This document shows, in pieces, positions 1 to 8,012 of a DNA stretch of 64,000 nt (position 1 is its first letter; each line of letters begins with the position of its first letter). Source of the stretch: Candidatus Mailhella excrementigallinarum (GTDB taxonomy: Bacteria > Desulfobacterota > Desulfovibrionia > Desulfovibrionales > Desulfovibrionaceae); assembly GCA_944324075.1 (NCBI GenBank), contig CALUUZ010000001.1:248001-312000 (forward strand), written 5' to 3'. A program made the position numbers and the translations under genes. The notes beneath the pieces were generated by a model, which saw only the letters and a list, made by a program, of their open reading frames with translations, ran no database searches and was not told the DNA's origin.

Positions 1-461
1 AGGAAACCATCAGCGCCATCCGCACCATCCGCGCCGAACTGAACATCAACCCCTCCTACAGACTCACCGTGCTGCTGCGCCCCGTGGACGCGAAGCAGAA
101 AGAACTGCTGGAGCACGGCCGGGCGTGGTTCATGAGCCTGGCCCGCCTGGAGAACCTGATTATCAGCGCTGAAGAACACGCGCCCAAGGCTTCGGCCAGC
201 AATGTGGTGCGCGGCTGCGAAGTCATTGTGCACCTGTCCGGAGCAGTGGACTTTCAGGCCGAGCTTGCCCGTCTGGACAAGGAACTCGGCAAGGTGGACA
301 GGGAACTCGCCGCCCTGAACGGCAAGCTTTCCAACGAGAACTTCCTTACCCGCGCCAAACCGGAATTTGTGGAGCAGGAAAAGGCCCGCGCCGCTGATCT
401 TGCCGACAAGCGCGGCAAGATGCTGGCCCTGCAGAAGCGCTTCCGCGAAGCGGCGGAATAG
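1..461 (+). CDS. valS: Valyl-tRNA synthetase, C-terminal end (partial)
   Basis: The reading frame is open from base 3 to a TAG at 459-461, so the gene starts upstream of the window. The visible 152 residues are the end of the anticodon-binding domain (TIRAELNI followed by a basic segment) and then the C-terminal coiled-coil arm: an alternating hydrophobic/charged helix with repeated ELxKVDRELAALNGKLSN-type heptads, ending in RFREAAE. This arm is typical of bacterial ValRS, which charges tRNA-Val in the cytoplasm. The motif NENFLTRAKPEFVEQEKARA is a family hallmark. A strong hairpin terminator follows within 20 bases, so it ends its transcript here. The catalytic Rossmann part is outside the window. 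Identity is confident; start unknown. Confidence 0.93.
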   Translation, partial: ETISAIRTIRAELNINPSYRLTVLLRPVDAKQKELLEHGRAWFMSLARLENLIISAEEHAPKASASNVVRGCEVIVHLSGAVDFQAELARLDKELGKVDRELAALNGKLSNENFLTRAKPEFVEQEKARAADLADKRGKMLALQKRFREAAE

Positions 462-480
462 GCCGAAACGGAGCCAGGAC

Positions 481-527
481 AAGGGGGGGCGGGGAAAGCT
501 TTATAAAGCTTTCCCCGCCCCCCCCTT
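481..527 (+). terminator. Intrinsic terminator after valS
   Basis: A nearly perfect inverted repeat of a G-rich then A/T-centred arm (GGGGGGGCGGGGAAAGC) and its complement, with a short AT loop, starts 20 bases after the valS stop. It is followed by TTCAATATT. The stem is unusually long and GC-rich. The U-run is weak, but position and symmetry fit a terminator. Confidence 0.75.
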
Positions 528-628
528 CAATATTCATACGCTTTCTCTCCGCATTAACGCTTCCTTAACCCGGATTCCCCCATGTTGACCTCAACGGAAA
601 GAAAAATCATCGACTGTCAGGAGACACT

Positions 629-1009
629 ATGAAAACAATCTTGTTGACCGGTCTGGGGCTGCTGCTCGCAAGCCCTGCCATGGCAGGCTTTCAGGGAGGT
701 TCCGCGCCCGGCGGCTTTGTCGGACCTTCCAGCGGCGTGGCTCAATCCGTGGAACAGGCTCTCGACGCGCGCGACGACACGCCGGCAATTCTGGAAGGGC
801 ATGTAGTGGAGCGCGTCGGCAAGGACAAATATGTCTTTCAGGATGCAACGGGAAAAATCACCGTGGAAATCGACCACAAGGTATTCGGCGCCCGCATCGT
901 CACCCCGCAGACCAGAGTCCGTCTGAGCGGCGAAGTGGATTCCGAATTCTTCCGCCGCAATGAAGTGGACGTGGATGTCCTGGAAATTCTCGACCAGCCC
1001 TCTCAATAA
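629..1009 (+). CDS. YgiW/BOF-family secreted OB-fold protein, copy 1
   Basis: This 126-residue protein has a signal peptide (MKTILLTGLGLLLASPAMA, cleavage after AMA) and a small mature domain. The domain matches the bacterial OB-fold (BOF; NirD/YgiW/YdeI stress-tolerance) family: a Gly/Pro-rich linker, then ILEGHVVERVGKDKYVFQDATGKITVEID and VTPQTRVRLSGEVD, ending VDVDVLEIL. Members are periplasmic; some are linked to peroxide, metal or cationic-peptide tolerance, but the ligand is unknown. The start is set by AGGAG eight bases upstream. It heads a tandem array of four intact paralogues and is the most divergent of them. Confidence 0.88.
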   Translation: MKTILLTGLGLLLASPAMAGFQGGSAPGGFVGPSSGVAQSVEQALDARDDTPAILEGHVVERVGKDKYVFQDATGKITVEIDHKVFGARIVTPQTRVRLSGEVDSEFFRRNEVDVDVLEILDQPSQ

Positions 1010-1081
1010 GATCTGTCCGACATGCGTTGCAGATCCGGATACCTCGTCATCCCAACCATGCAAAAACTCAAGGAGTATCAC

Positions 1082-1477
1082 ATGCGTTACCTTCTCGCCC
1101 CCGCGCTCACCCTGGCTCTCTGCGTTCCCGCCTTTGCCGCCTTTGACGGCCCCACCGCCCCCGGTCCCGCCGCGGGAGGCTTCCAGGGGCCGGCAAGCAC
1201 CGCTCCTGCCTCTCTTTCCACCGTGGCCCAGGCGTTGCAGGCTCCCGACGACGCCTATTGCGTGCTTGAGGGAAATATCATCGCCCGCGCCCCTCGCCAC
1301 CACGAAAGGTACATTTTTCAGGACACCACGGGAAAAATGACAGTGGAAATCGACGACAAACTCTTTGCGGGCCGTACGGTAACTCCGCAGACCAGGGTTC
1401 GTCTGCATGGCGAAATTGATCTGAAGCGTCACGGAGATCGCGAAGTTGACGTGGATGTACTGGAAATACTCAAATAG
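1082..1477 (+). CDS. YgiW/BOF-family secreted OB-fold protein, copy 2
   Basis: A 131-residue paralogue of copy 1. The signal peptide (MRYLLAPALTLALCVPAFA) is followed by a Pro/Gly/Ala-rich linker slightly longer than in the other copies, then the BOF core: YCVLEGNIIARA, RYIFQDTTGKMTVEIDDKLF, VTPQTRVRLHGEID, VDVDVLEILK. An in-frame ATG 60 bases upstream exists, but the chosen start has AAGGAG at the right distance, begins the signal peptide exactly and matches copies 3 and 4. A long hairpin with a T-rich tail follows, so copies 1 and 2 probably form one transcript. Periplasmic location is inferred from the signal sequence. Confidence 0.88.
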   Translation: MRYLLAPALTLALCVPAFAAFDGPTAPGPAAGGFQGPASTAPASLSTVAQALQAPDDAYCVLEGNIIARAPRHHERYIFQDTTGKMTVEIDDKLFAGRTVTPQTRVRLHGEIDLKRHGDREVDVDVLEILK

Positions 1478-1508
1478 CCCCTGTTCTTCCTGTCCGCTCT
1501 TCCTCCCG

Positions 1509-1567
1509 AACGTATGACTGCAACGCAGGTTTTATGCGTTTACAGTCATACGTTTCTTTCGTTTTAA
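1509..1567 (+). terminator. Intrinsic terminator after BOF copy 2
   Basis: The arms AACGTATGACTG (1509-1520) and CAGTCATACGTT (1543-1554) are exact reverse complements. An inner AACGCA/TGCGTT pairing extends the stem. The downstream tract TTTCTTTCGTTTT supports rho-independent termination. Confidence 0.85.
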
Positions 1568-1615
1568 AAATGCATGCAGCACGATGCGGCTCTCTCTGAA
1601 AATATTTTGCACGAA

Positions 1616-1803
1616 TGTTTCAATCCACAGTCGCCCCATCCGCCGACTGACTGAAGCAGCCGACGGATAGGGGTCGTGCGGATTGCCCCCCCCTGAGGGG
1701 AGGGGGTACGAAAAAGGATTTCAGCGGCTTCGCCGTCTTGTCAACTCCTCTTTTCCCCCTCAAGGGAGAGGTATCAAACCACAAAGGAGTTTTTGATGAA
1801 AAC
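1616..1803 (+). repeat. Dispersed repeat family D, interrupted copy
   Basis: The left part (TGTTTCAATCCACAGTCGCC, then CCATCCGCCGAC) recurs at 54775. The right part (ATCAAACCACAAAGGAG, then TTTTTGATGAAA) recurs at 54818 and, inverted, at 59778. Here about 100 extra bases separate the two parts. The right end carries a good Shine-Dalgarno sequence (AAAGGAG) six bases before an ATG that opens only a seven-codon frame. Confidence 0.6.
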
Positions 1804-1955
1804 ATTAACAGTTTATTAACATCATATTTTGCATACTGCCTTCAACAGAGAGAGAATTTTTCGGGGAAGCGGATTCAGAATTACTCCACCGCAATGAAAC
1901 GGATGTGGATATACTGGAAATTCTGCTGCAACCCCCTCGGCAAGCCTCTCCGTGA
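1796..1955 (+). pseudogene. Decayed BOF-family copy
   Basis: Between intact copies 2 and 3, the frame at 1860-1955 reads FFGEADSELLHRNETDVDIL and then EILLQPP before a stop at 1953. This is clearly the C-terminal end of BOF copy 1 (GEVDSEFFRRNEVDVDVLEI), and the nucleotide match is obvious. The possible start at 1796 (ATGAAAACA, as in copy 1) runs into a stop after seven codons. The middle of the gene is missing, leaving a remnant with no working frame. It shows that the array once held at least five members. Confidence 0.75.
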
Positions 1956-2060
1956 GCTGAACGCAGGGCATTCCGCGCCAGCGGCCGGAAGCTCCGTTCC
2001 CCTTCTTCACAATATGTTCTGAAAACATGACGAACACCATTACCGCAAAGGAGACTCATC

Positions 2061-2441
2061 ATGCGTTATCTTCTCGCCCCCGCGCTCACCCTGGCTCTGT
2101 GCGTCCCCTCCTTCGCCGCCTTCACCGGTCCCGGCGGCGCCCCTGCCGGTGGATTCAGCGGCCCCTCGGCCGGTTACGGCATCTCCACCGTGGGCCAGGC
2201 CATGCAGGCCCCCGACGACGCGTACTGCGTGCTGGAAGGGAACATCGTCTCCCGCGGCCCCAAGCATGAACGCTATGTCTTTCAGGACGCCACGGGCAGC
2301 ATCACCGTGGATATTGACGACAAGCTCTTTGCCGGACGCACCGTCACGCCGCAGAATACCGTCCGCCTGCACGGAGAGGTGGATGTGGAACACTACGGTT
2401 ACCGCGAAATCGACGTGGACGTGCTGGAAATCGTGAAATAG
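2061..2441 (+). CDS. YgiW/BOF-family secreted OB-fold protein, copy 3
   Basis: A 126-residue protein with signal peptide MRYLLAPALTLALCVPSFA and the BOF core (AYCVLEGNIVSRGPKHERYV, TGSITVDIDDKLFAGRTVTP, then VRLHGEVD and VDVLEIVK). AAAGGAG lies nine bases before the ATG. Its 3' half is nearly identical in DNA to copy 4, pointing to recent duplication or gene conversion, whereas the linker after the signal peptide differs. It is secreted to the periplasm by inference; the binding partner is unknown. There is no enzyme motif; the family is thought to bind small ligands or oligomerise through the OB-fold. Confidence 0.88.
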   Translation: MRYLLAPALTLALCVPSFAAFTGPGGAPAGGFSGPSAGYGISTVGQAMQAPDDAYCVLEGNIVSRGPKHERYVFQDATGSITVDIDDKLFAGRTVTPQNTVRLHGEVDVEHYGYREIDVDVLEIVK

Positions 2442-2511
2442 CTCCCGCTCGTCCGCATCCTGACGTCATATGTGGAAATAATACATCAATCCGCAAAAAA
2501 GGAGATTCATC

Positions 2512-2892
2512 ATGCGTCACATCCTTGCCCCCGCACTCGCCCTGGCTCTCTGCACGCCCGCTCTGGCCGCATTTGACGGTCCCGGCGGTATTCCCGCCGG
2601 AGGATTCAGCGGGCCATCCTCCAGTGCAGTCATCTCCACGGTGACGCAGGCCATGCAGGCCCCGGACGAGGCATACTGCGTGCTGGAAGGCAAGATCACC
2701 TCCCGCGGCCCCAAGCATGAACGCTATGTTTTCCAGGATGCCACGGGCAGCATCACCGTGGACATTGACGACAAGCTCTTTGCCGGACGCACCGTCACGC
2801 CGCAGAATACCGTCCGCCTGCACGGAGAGGTGGATGTGGAACACTACGGTTACCGCGAAATCGACGTGGACGTGCTGGAAATCGTCAAGTAG
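2512..2892 (+). CDS. YgiW/BOF-family secreted OB-fold protein, copy 4
   Basis: A 126-residue protein with signal peptide MRHILAPALALALCTPALA and the same BOF core as copy 3. From SRGPKHERYVFQDATG to the end the two proteins are identical (EIVK C-terminus). AAGGAG precedes the ATG. It sits 70 bases after copy 3 with no clear terminator between them, so both are probably co-transcribed. The next gene is convergent. The family is annotated as stress-tolerance protein in other bacteria; a role here in envelope stress, metal or bile tolerance is conjecture. Confidence 0.88.
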   Translation: MRHILAPALALALCTPALAAFDGPGGIPAGGFSGPSSSAVISTVTQAMQAPDEAYCVLEGKITSRGPKHERYVFQDATGSITVDIDDKLFAGRTVTPQNTVRLHGEVDVEHYGYREIDVDVLEIVK

Positions 2893-2975
2893 CATTCGCC
2901 GATATCACAACAGCGCAGCGGCTCCGGATTCCTCCCCGGGGCCGCAGATATCGCCTGTTGATGCCGGGCGCATGT

Positions 2976-3377
2976 TCAGGATGAAAGCGGCTGGCTCTTC
3001 CCGGTTTTCCCGTGCAGAATGCGCCCGGTTTTTTCACACATGGGCAGTTCCACACCGCGCACCTCACGCAGATAGCGCTTGCCCCAGTCACACATCCCGC
3101 CCAGCAGCGGCACGAGGCTGCGCCCCAGGTCCGTCAGACTGTATTCCACATGGGGCGGCACCACGGGGAATACCTTGCGCGCGATCAGCCGATCCGCCTC
3201 CAGTTCCCGCAACTGCTGCGTCAGCATCTTGGGCGTGGCCCTCGGCATCAGTCTCCCCAGCTCGCTGTAGCGAAGCGCTCCTTCCGCCAGATGCCAGAGA
3301 ATAAGCGCCTTCCACTTGCCTCCCACCATATCCAGCGAGGCTTCCAGCGCGCACATGTATTCCGCGCAGTCACGCAT
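2976..3377 (-). CDS. HxlR-family winged-helix transcriptional regulator
   Basis: A 133-residue DNA-binding protein. Residues 7-100 match the HxlR/MarR-like winged helix: CALEASLDMVGGKWKALILW, RYSELGRLMPRATPKMLTQQ, LRELEADRL, then the wing VPPHVEYSLTDLGRSL. The longer frame begins at TTG 3404, but ATG 3377 has AGGCAGG at proper spacing and starts at the conserved Cys-containing N-terminus, so it is preferred. HxlR proteins typically sense redox or electrophiles through a Cys near the N-terminus (CAEYMC here). It is divergent from the flavodoxin-like gene, the usual arrangement for an HxlR repressor of an oxidoreductase. Confidence 0.88.
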   Translation of the reverse strand: MRDCAEYMCALEASLDMVGGKWKALILWHLAEGALRYSELGRLMPRATPKMLTQQLRELEADRLIARKVFPVVPPHVEYSLTDLGRSLVPLLGGMCDWGKRYLREVRGVELPMCEKTGRILHGKTGKSQPLSS

Positions 3378-3524
3378 GGCGTTCACCTGCCTTGAGCTAC
3401 CCAAAAAGATAGCATCTTTCTAAAAAGTACATACTTGCCAAAATCCAAGCGGCTGTTACAAGCATAAAAACTTCAAGGGGAAAGGCAAGCCCACTCCCCG
3501 CAGCCCTCATGCAAGGAGAACCTC

Positions 3525-4145
3525 ATGAACGTTCTGCTCATCAACGGAAGCCCGCACAAAAACGGCTGTACCCATACAGCCCTGTCCGAAGTGGCAGGGC
3601 AGTTGAACAGGCATGGCATCGATGCCTATATCTTTCACATCGGCGCCAGGCCCATCCGTGGCTGTATCGCGTGCGGAAAATGTGTCCAGACCGGATCATG
3701 CGTATTTAATGACGATCCGGTCAATGAATGTGTGGAACGGCTGAAAAACGCCGACGGTCTGGTAGTCGGCTCCCCGGTGTACTACGCCTCGCCCAACGGG
3801 GCTCTGCTGGCCCTGCTCGACCGCGTGTTCTTCGGCAAGGCTGCGCCCTATGCCTTCAAGCCTGCTGCCGCCGTCGTGAGCTGCCGCAGGGGAGGTTCAA
3901 CGGCCTCCTTTGACGCGCTCAACAAGTATTTCACCATTTCCCAGATGCCCATTGTTTCCTCCATCTACTGGAACATGGTGCACGGCAACACTCCGGACGA
4001 AGTGCGTCAGGACGCGGAAGGTCTTCAGACCATGCGCGCCCTGGGCAGCAACATGGCCTGGATGATCAAGAGCCTCGCAGCCGCGCGCTCCTCCGTGCCC
4101 CTGCCCGAGCAGGAGCCCCGCGTCTGGACGAACTTCATCAGATAA
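3525..4145 (+). CDS. Flavodoxin-fold NAD(P)H-dependent FMN reductase / iron-sulfur flavoprotein-like
   Basis: A 206-residue cytoplasmic protein of the FMN-reductase / iron-sulfur flavoprotein superfamily. The N-terminal LLINGSPHKNGCTHTAL is the FMN phosphate loop. GCIACGKCVQTGSCVFNDD is the compact Cys motif (CxxCxxC plus a later Cys) seen in iron-sulfur flavoproteins. GLVVGSPVYYASPNG is the second flavin-binding loop. It probably reduces quinones, disulfides or metals with an Fe-S/FMN centre; the substrate is unknown. AAGGAGAACCTC precedes the ATG. It shares the 147-base divergent region with the HxlR gene, which probably controls it. Confidence 0.85.
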   Translation: MNVLLINGSPHKNGCTHTALSEVAGQLNRHGIDAYIFHIGARPIRGCIACGKCVQTGSCVFNDDPVNECVERLKNADGLVVGSPVYYASPNGALLALLDRVFFGKAAPYAFKPAAAVVSCRRGGSTASFDALNKYFTISQMPIVSSIYWNMVHGNTPDEVRQDAEGLQTMRALGSNMAWMIKSLAAARSSVPLPEQEPRVWTNFIR

Positions 4146-4218
4146 AAGCATGCGGGAGGGGGCGGAAAGGCTTTGAAAAAGTTCCCCTCCCGCGCACTCC
4201 TCCACCCTGCAAAAATTT

Positions 4219-4410
4219 CAGAGTATTTTGCCATTGAAGTGCTCTGTGGAGTCGAGCGGGGCAGGGCTTCGCCGTTGCGCCCCCTCTCCGGTGTCGCCGC
4301 AATTCGCTCACGGCGGCAAGGCTCCGACTTCAGACGTGAAACCTGCGAGCCGGAATACGGAGTCTGGCTCCAGGATGTTTTCAAATGCAGAACGCTCCAG
4401 CAGAACGAAT
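4219..4410 (+). repeat. Dispersed repeat family A, copy 1 (full length); fills the intergenic region
   Basis: It begins with the 5' hairpin (AGAGTATTTTGCCATTGAAG then TGCTCT), followed by the GGAGTCGAGCGGGGCAGGG box. The central near-palindrome GCCGCAATTCGCTCACGGC is at about 4296-4314. The 3' part contains GTGAAACCTGCGAG and a TTTTCAAATGCAGAACGCTCC-like end. The same layout recurs at 37665, 59543, 61822 and 63493. The rest of 4146-4555 holds only a possible GC-rich hairpin at 4149-4196 after the reductase stop and no credible gene. Confidence 0.75.
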
Positions 4411-4555
4411 TTGCATCTGCGCCATATTTAAGGAGGGATCGGGAAAATTCATCCCCCGGCGGGACACAGGAAATCCTCAGCCTTTCGGACGGAGCTGGCT
4501 GCGGATGAAGGGAACAGATATGTGCCCAGAAAAAAACAAGTTTTTTAGTAACCCC

Positions 4556-6106
4556 CTAACCCAGCCTCATGGCTTCCCGCTCAAACTTCCACGGGTCGGA
4601 AACTTCGCGGGAGTTTTCGTTGAAAACCATGGTCATGCGCTTTTCCGTATCAAAGGGCGTCCAGCCGGGGGTGCCTTTCCTTGCGAAATTCACCCAGGCC
4701 GCATGCATGGCTGCGGCCAGCGCCGGAGGAGGATTGTCTCCGAGGCTGCGCCTTGAAACCTCCACAGTCTTGAATACAAAGGGCACATCGCAACTGTGCG
4801 CCGCGCCGAGTTCCGCCCCGGATTCGCCCTTCACCGGGCTTTTCCAGCCGAAGGAATAGGCCCAGGCCCGGCCTCCGGCGTCCGTCTGCGATTCCAGCAC
4901 CTTGTTGGCGGGCATGCGGAAGATGAAGTCCCCCTGCAGGGCCGTGAACAGTTCACCCGGCGTTTCACCGCGTCCCGCCTTGCGGTACTGTTCCGCCAGA
5001 TCCGGCGCGAGGTGCGCCGAACGCACCAGGCGTTCCGCCGCGTCCGGCCCGATTTCGGCAATGGCTCCGCCAGGAACGGTATAATGCCGCCATTCGTCTT
5101 CCGCAGAGCCGACCAGAATGTCCACGTCCTTCGCGCAGCCCTGCCGGACGGCGTCTACCGGCCGCATGGTCAGAACCTCCCCGTCATACCAGGGTTTGAA
5201 CACGGCCACGTTGCCGCCGGTCAGTTCCGCCCATGCATCGTCCGTGGCTCTGGGGCCGGTGAACTGCGGGTACGTCACCAGTTTTTCAAAGGGCATGGCC
5301 GCCACTGCCGCGCGGGACGGCTCCACGCCGTAGAAGGCGAACATCTGCGCGGCCACCCTGTCAGCAGTTTCCGGATCATACTGGGCCAGCGCGGCCGGGC
5401 TTTGCAGTATCGCGCGCCGGAACAGTCCCTGCGCCAACGGGGAAGCCAGCAGAGAAGTAATATGCGTAGCCCCGGCGGACTGGCCGAATACGGTCACGTT
5501 GTCCGGATCGCCCCCAAAGGCCGCAATATTCTCCCTGACCCAGCGGAGGGCGAAGAGCATGTCCCGCAGGGCAATATTCGCGGGCGCGCCGGGTATTTTC
5601 AGAAAACCGTCCACATTCACCCGGTAATTGATCGTCACCAGCACCACGCCATCCCGCGCGAAAGCCGTGCCGTCAAAGCGCGGATCATTGTTGTCGCAGT
5701 TCATGCTGCCGCCGCCGGGTATCCACACCATCACCGGGCATTTCGCCGCGCCGGGCTCGGGCGTCCAGATATTCAGGCGCAGGCAGTCGCCGCCGCCCTT
5801 TACTCCGCCCGGGAAATCCCGCGAGAACTGGAGAGGAACATCGCCCGGCGTAACCGCATCCACAACGCCGCTCCAGGCGTCCGCATATTCCGGAGCGGCC
5901 AGCCGCAGCGAGCCGACATAGGGGTTCTTTCCGCAGGGCACGCCCCGGAAAACATGCACGCCGCCACTTGCCAAACCTCGTACAGCGCCGCGGGAAGTTT
6001 TCACTACCGGCCCTTCTTTCGCGAAGGTCTGAAAGGGGAACGGCAGCAGAGCCGAGGCGGAAACGGCGGATACTGCCCGGACGAACGAACGACGGGAAAT
6101 TTTCAT
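4556..6106 (-). CDS. Tat-exported type-B carboxylesterase
   Basis: A 516-residue alpha/beta-hydrolase of the carboxylesterase type-B (PnbA-like) family. The N-terminus MKISRRSFVRAVSAVSASAL has a twin-arginine motif (SRRSFVR) and hydrophobic stretch, so it should be exported folded. The oxyanion-hole motif WIPGGGS lies near residues 128-134 and the nucleophile elbow GQSAG at 208-212 (Ser210). The acid is probably in SAEDEWR and the catalytic His in GAAHSCDVP. Start chosen: AGGGAG precedes this ATG and it begins exactly at the Tat signal; the frame runs 58 codons further upstream without a better start. It is the last gene of the minus-strand module with the permease. It probably frees an organic acid or alcohol from an ester; the substrate is unknown. 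Confidence 0.87.
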   Translation of the reverse strand: MKISRRSFVRAVSAVSASALLPFPFQTFAKEGPVVKTSRGAVRGLASGGVHVFRGVPCGKNPYVGSLRLAAPEYADAWSGVVDAVTPGDVPLQFSRDFPGGVKGGGDCLRLNIWTPEPGAAKCPVMVWIPGGGSMNCDNNDPRFDGTAFARDGVVLVTINYRVNVDGFLKIPGAPANIALRDMLFALRWVRENIAAFGGDPDNVTVFGQSAGATHITSLLASPLAQGLFRRAILQSPAALAQYDPETADRVAAQMFAFYGVEPSRAAVAAMPFEKLVTYPQFTGPRATDDAWAELTGGNVAVFKPWYDGEVLTMRPVDAVRQGCAKDVDILVGSAEDEWRHYTVPGGAIAEIGPDAAERLVRSAHLAPDLAEQYRKAGRGETPGELFTALQGDFIFRMPANKVLESQTDAGGRAWAYSFGWKSPVKGESGAELGAAHSCDVPFVFKTVEVSRRSLGDNPPPALAAAMHAAWVNFARKGTPGWTPFDTEKRMTMVFNENSREVSDPWKFEREAMRLG

Positions 6107-6174
6107 GTCACGACTCCCTGAACCTGAAGACATGTGATTCCGCGGGCGGCGCGCCCGCGGAATCACATGTCTTG

Positions 6175-7635
6175 CTAGAATACCATGCTGCCGATGGCGG
6201 CAATCACCAGACTCATCAGCGCCCAGGATGCCAGAATGACGATGGGCGAGGATTTCCAGATGCTTCTTGTATCCGACCATTCGTTGCCGTGCAGCAGCGC
6301 CGCGCTGGAGCTGGCCGCGGGAGTCAGGAAGGCCAGATGCACACCCATGACCACCATGATGACCGGAAGCTCCGGCCCCACGTTCATATTGGAGCAGTAG
6401 CTGTAAATGACGGGCATGAGCGCCACGCCCACAGCGCCGTTATTGATGAACTGGGTCAGGATGGTCGCCAGCAGCCCCATGCACAGCGCGAAGAAAAGCG
6501 GGGAACCGCTGCCGAACAGAGGTTCGAGCACAGTCATGAGAAACGGCGTAATCCCGCTGTTGTCATTGGCCATGGCTCCGGACAGAGGCTGCACCATGGC
6601 GAGGATGAAGATAATCCCCCAGGCCACGCCGGAATCCACCATGGCCTTGAAGGGAAGCAGAGGCTTGCCGTCGATCCTGATAAAGCACATCACTCCCACC
6701 AGGAACATGCAGATACCGGTGTTGCCGATCCCTTTGAGAAAACGCGCAACAAGCAGATCGCCGGGCAGAAAGGCTGGCATGAGCAGCAGCGCCACCAGCG
6801 CAAAGAGGAAGAAAAGCACGATCTTCTGAACCCGGCTCAGAACCAGGCTGCCCTCGGTGTCCAGCCTGCCCGCATCCAGGTTCTTCAGCTTGCTCACGTC
6901 GGGGCGGAAAACATACTTGCCGATCAGGATGAACAGCAGCGAACACAGGGCGCAGGCCACAAAGGCGATCAGCATGTACTTGGCATAGTCGATATGTGTG
7001 CCGGACATGGTCTCATAGGCGCTCATCACGGTAAGGGCGGCCTGCTTGAAGGGGATGAGCGCCATGCCCACCTGCGCGGCATAGACAATGCCGAACACCA
7101 TCATGGTGGGATAGCCTTCCCCCTTCCTGTAGCCGCACACGTCGCACACCCCGTACAGAATGCTCCAGCCGATGACCGCCGCCGGAGAAGCGCTGGTCAG
7201 TCCGCCGAGCAGCATGATCGAGGCGAGAAAGGTGTAGGTGAACAGCCATGGCTTGCCCGCCACCGCCTTGCGGGTGATGAACCACAGCGAGATGAACTTG
7301 GACAGGCCGTAATAGTTGATGGCGGCGCAGAACACGAAAATGAAGAACATCATCACCACAATGGGATCGCCGAAACTCTTGTTCAGCAGCAGTCCCGGCT
7401 TCATCCCTCCGATCAGGGTCAACGCCAGCAGGCCGGCAATGCCGGGCCAGATGATGTCAATGAAAATCCAGCCGTACAGCACGCCCAGGAAAATCCCTAT
7501 GAGATTCATGCCCAGCGGGGTAAGAGGTTCCATGGGCGGCAACTGGCCGAAACCGAACATGATTGCAAGGCAGATCAGCGAATGCACAAGGTACATCGCA
7601 TCCTTCTTTCCAGAAACTGCGCTTTGCGCGGACAT
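6175..7635 (-). CDS. SLC13/DASS-type anion permease
   Basis: A 486-residue integral membrane protein with about 12 hydrophobic helices. It resembles the SLC13 / divalent anion:Na+ symporter and related ion-transporter superfamily: two inverted repeats, the first with GGLTSASPAAVIGWS and the second with TQFINNGAVGVALMPVI, where Asn-containing hairpins bind substrate and Na+. Start chosen at the ATG with AAGGAG seven bases upstream; the longer frame would add a non-hydrophobic tail. It lies 68 bases upstream of the esterase and downstream of the redox genes, in the same direction. It probably imports the organic anion used by module A. The substrate cannot be read from sequence. Confidence 0.83.
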   Translation of the reverse strand: MSAQSAVSGKKDAMYLVHSLICLAIMFGFGQLPPMEPLTPLGMNLIGIFLGVLYGWIFIDIIWPGIAGLLALTLIGGMKPGLLLNKSFGDPIVVMMFFIFVFCAAINYYGLSKFISLWFITRKAVAGKPWLFTYTFLASIMLLGGLTSASPAAVIGWSILYGVCDVCGYRKGEGYPTMMVFGIVYAAQVGMALIPFKQAALTVMSAYETMSGTHIDYAKYMLIAFVACALCSLLFILIGKYVFRPDVSKLKNLDAGRLDTEGSLVLSRVQKIVLFFLFALVALLLMPAFLPGDLLVARFLKGIGNTGICMFLVGVMCFIRIDGKPLLPFKAMVDSGVAWGIIFILAMVQPLSGAMANDNSGITPFLMTVLEPLFGSGSPLFFALCMGLLATILTQFINNGAVGVALMPVIYSYCSNMNVGPELPVIMVVMGVHLAFLTPAASSSAALLHGNEWSDTRSIWKSSPIVILASWALMSLVIAAIGSMVF

Positions 7636-8012
7636 GGCGCTACTCCTTGCCGCCCGGCGGGCGGCCGTGTTGCGGGTATCGTCGGTGAAACGGAAATTGT
7701 CCTGATAACAGCGGGTCACGGGATGCCGATATTTCGCCAGCGGCACAGGTTCCCAGGCCATGCGCACGGAATCGCCGTTCCCCCCTTTGACAGTCTGAGC
7801 CAGGCCAGATAGCGGGGAAATCCTCGCGATAATGTCCGGCGCGGGTCTCGCGCCGTTCCAGAGAGGCGCGCGGCCAAAAAAGAGCGCACACAGGCTCTCT
7901 GCCCGGAAAAGGGAAGCCGGTTCCCATTCCGGGCAGTTCTGCCGGATATGCTCCGTTCCCCGCGCAGTCGGTGCGGAGCCGAAACAAGCCTGTTTTTTCA
8001 GTGTGATGCCGG
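7636..8012 (-). other. Gap between permease and reductase, with a strong stem-loop
   Basis: No convincing gene. A nested inverted repeat lies at 7900-7935 (TGCCCGGAA / TTCCGGGCA outside, GGGAA / TTCCC inside). On the minus strand it is followed about 15 bases later by CTCTTTTTGG. It could end the upstream redox transcript or attenuate read-through into permease and esterase. A 115-codon minus frame here (7640-7987) shows no family resemblance. Confidence 0.5.

Noticed and set aside
5968..7812. A 614-codon plus-strand open frame
   Set aside because: It lies opposite the esterase and permease genes, has a His/Gln/Arg-rich composition with no family pattern, and is a GC-rich shadow frame.
7640..7987. 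A 115-codon minus-strand frame between permease and GltD-like gene
   Set aside because: Its composition (Arg, Pro, Gly-rich) and lack of a family pattern suggest chance; a strong hairpin lies inside it.
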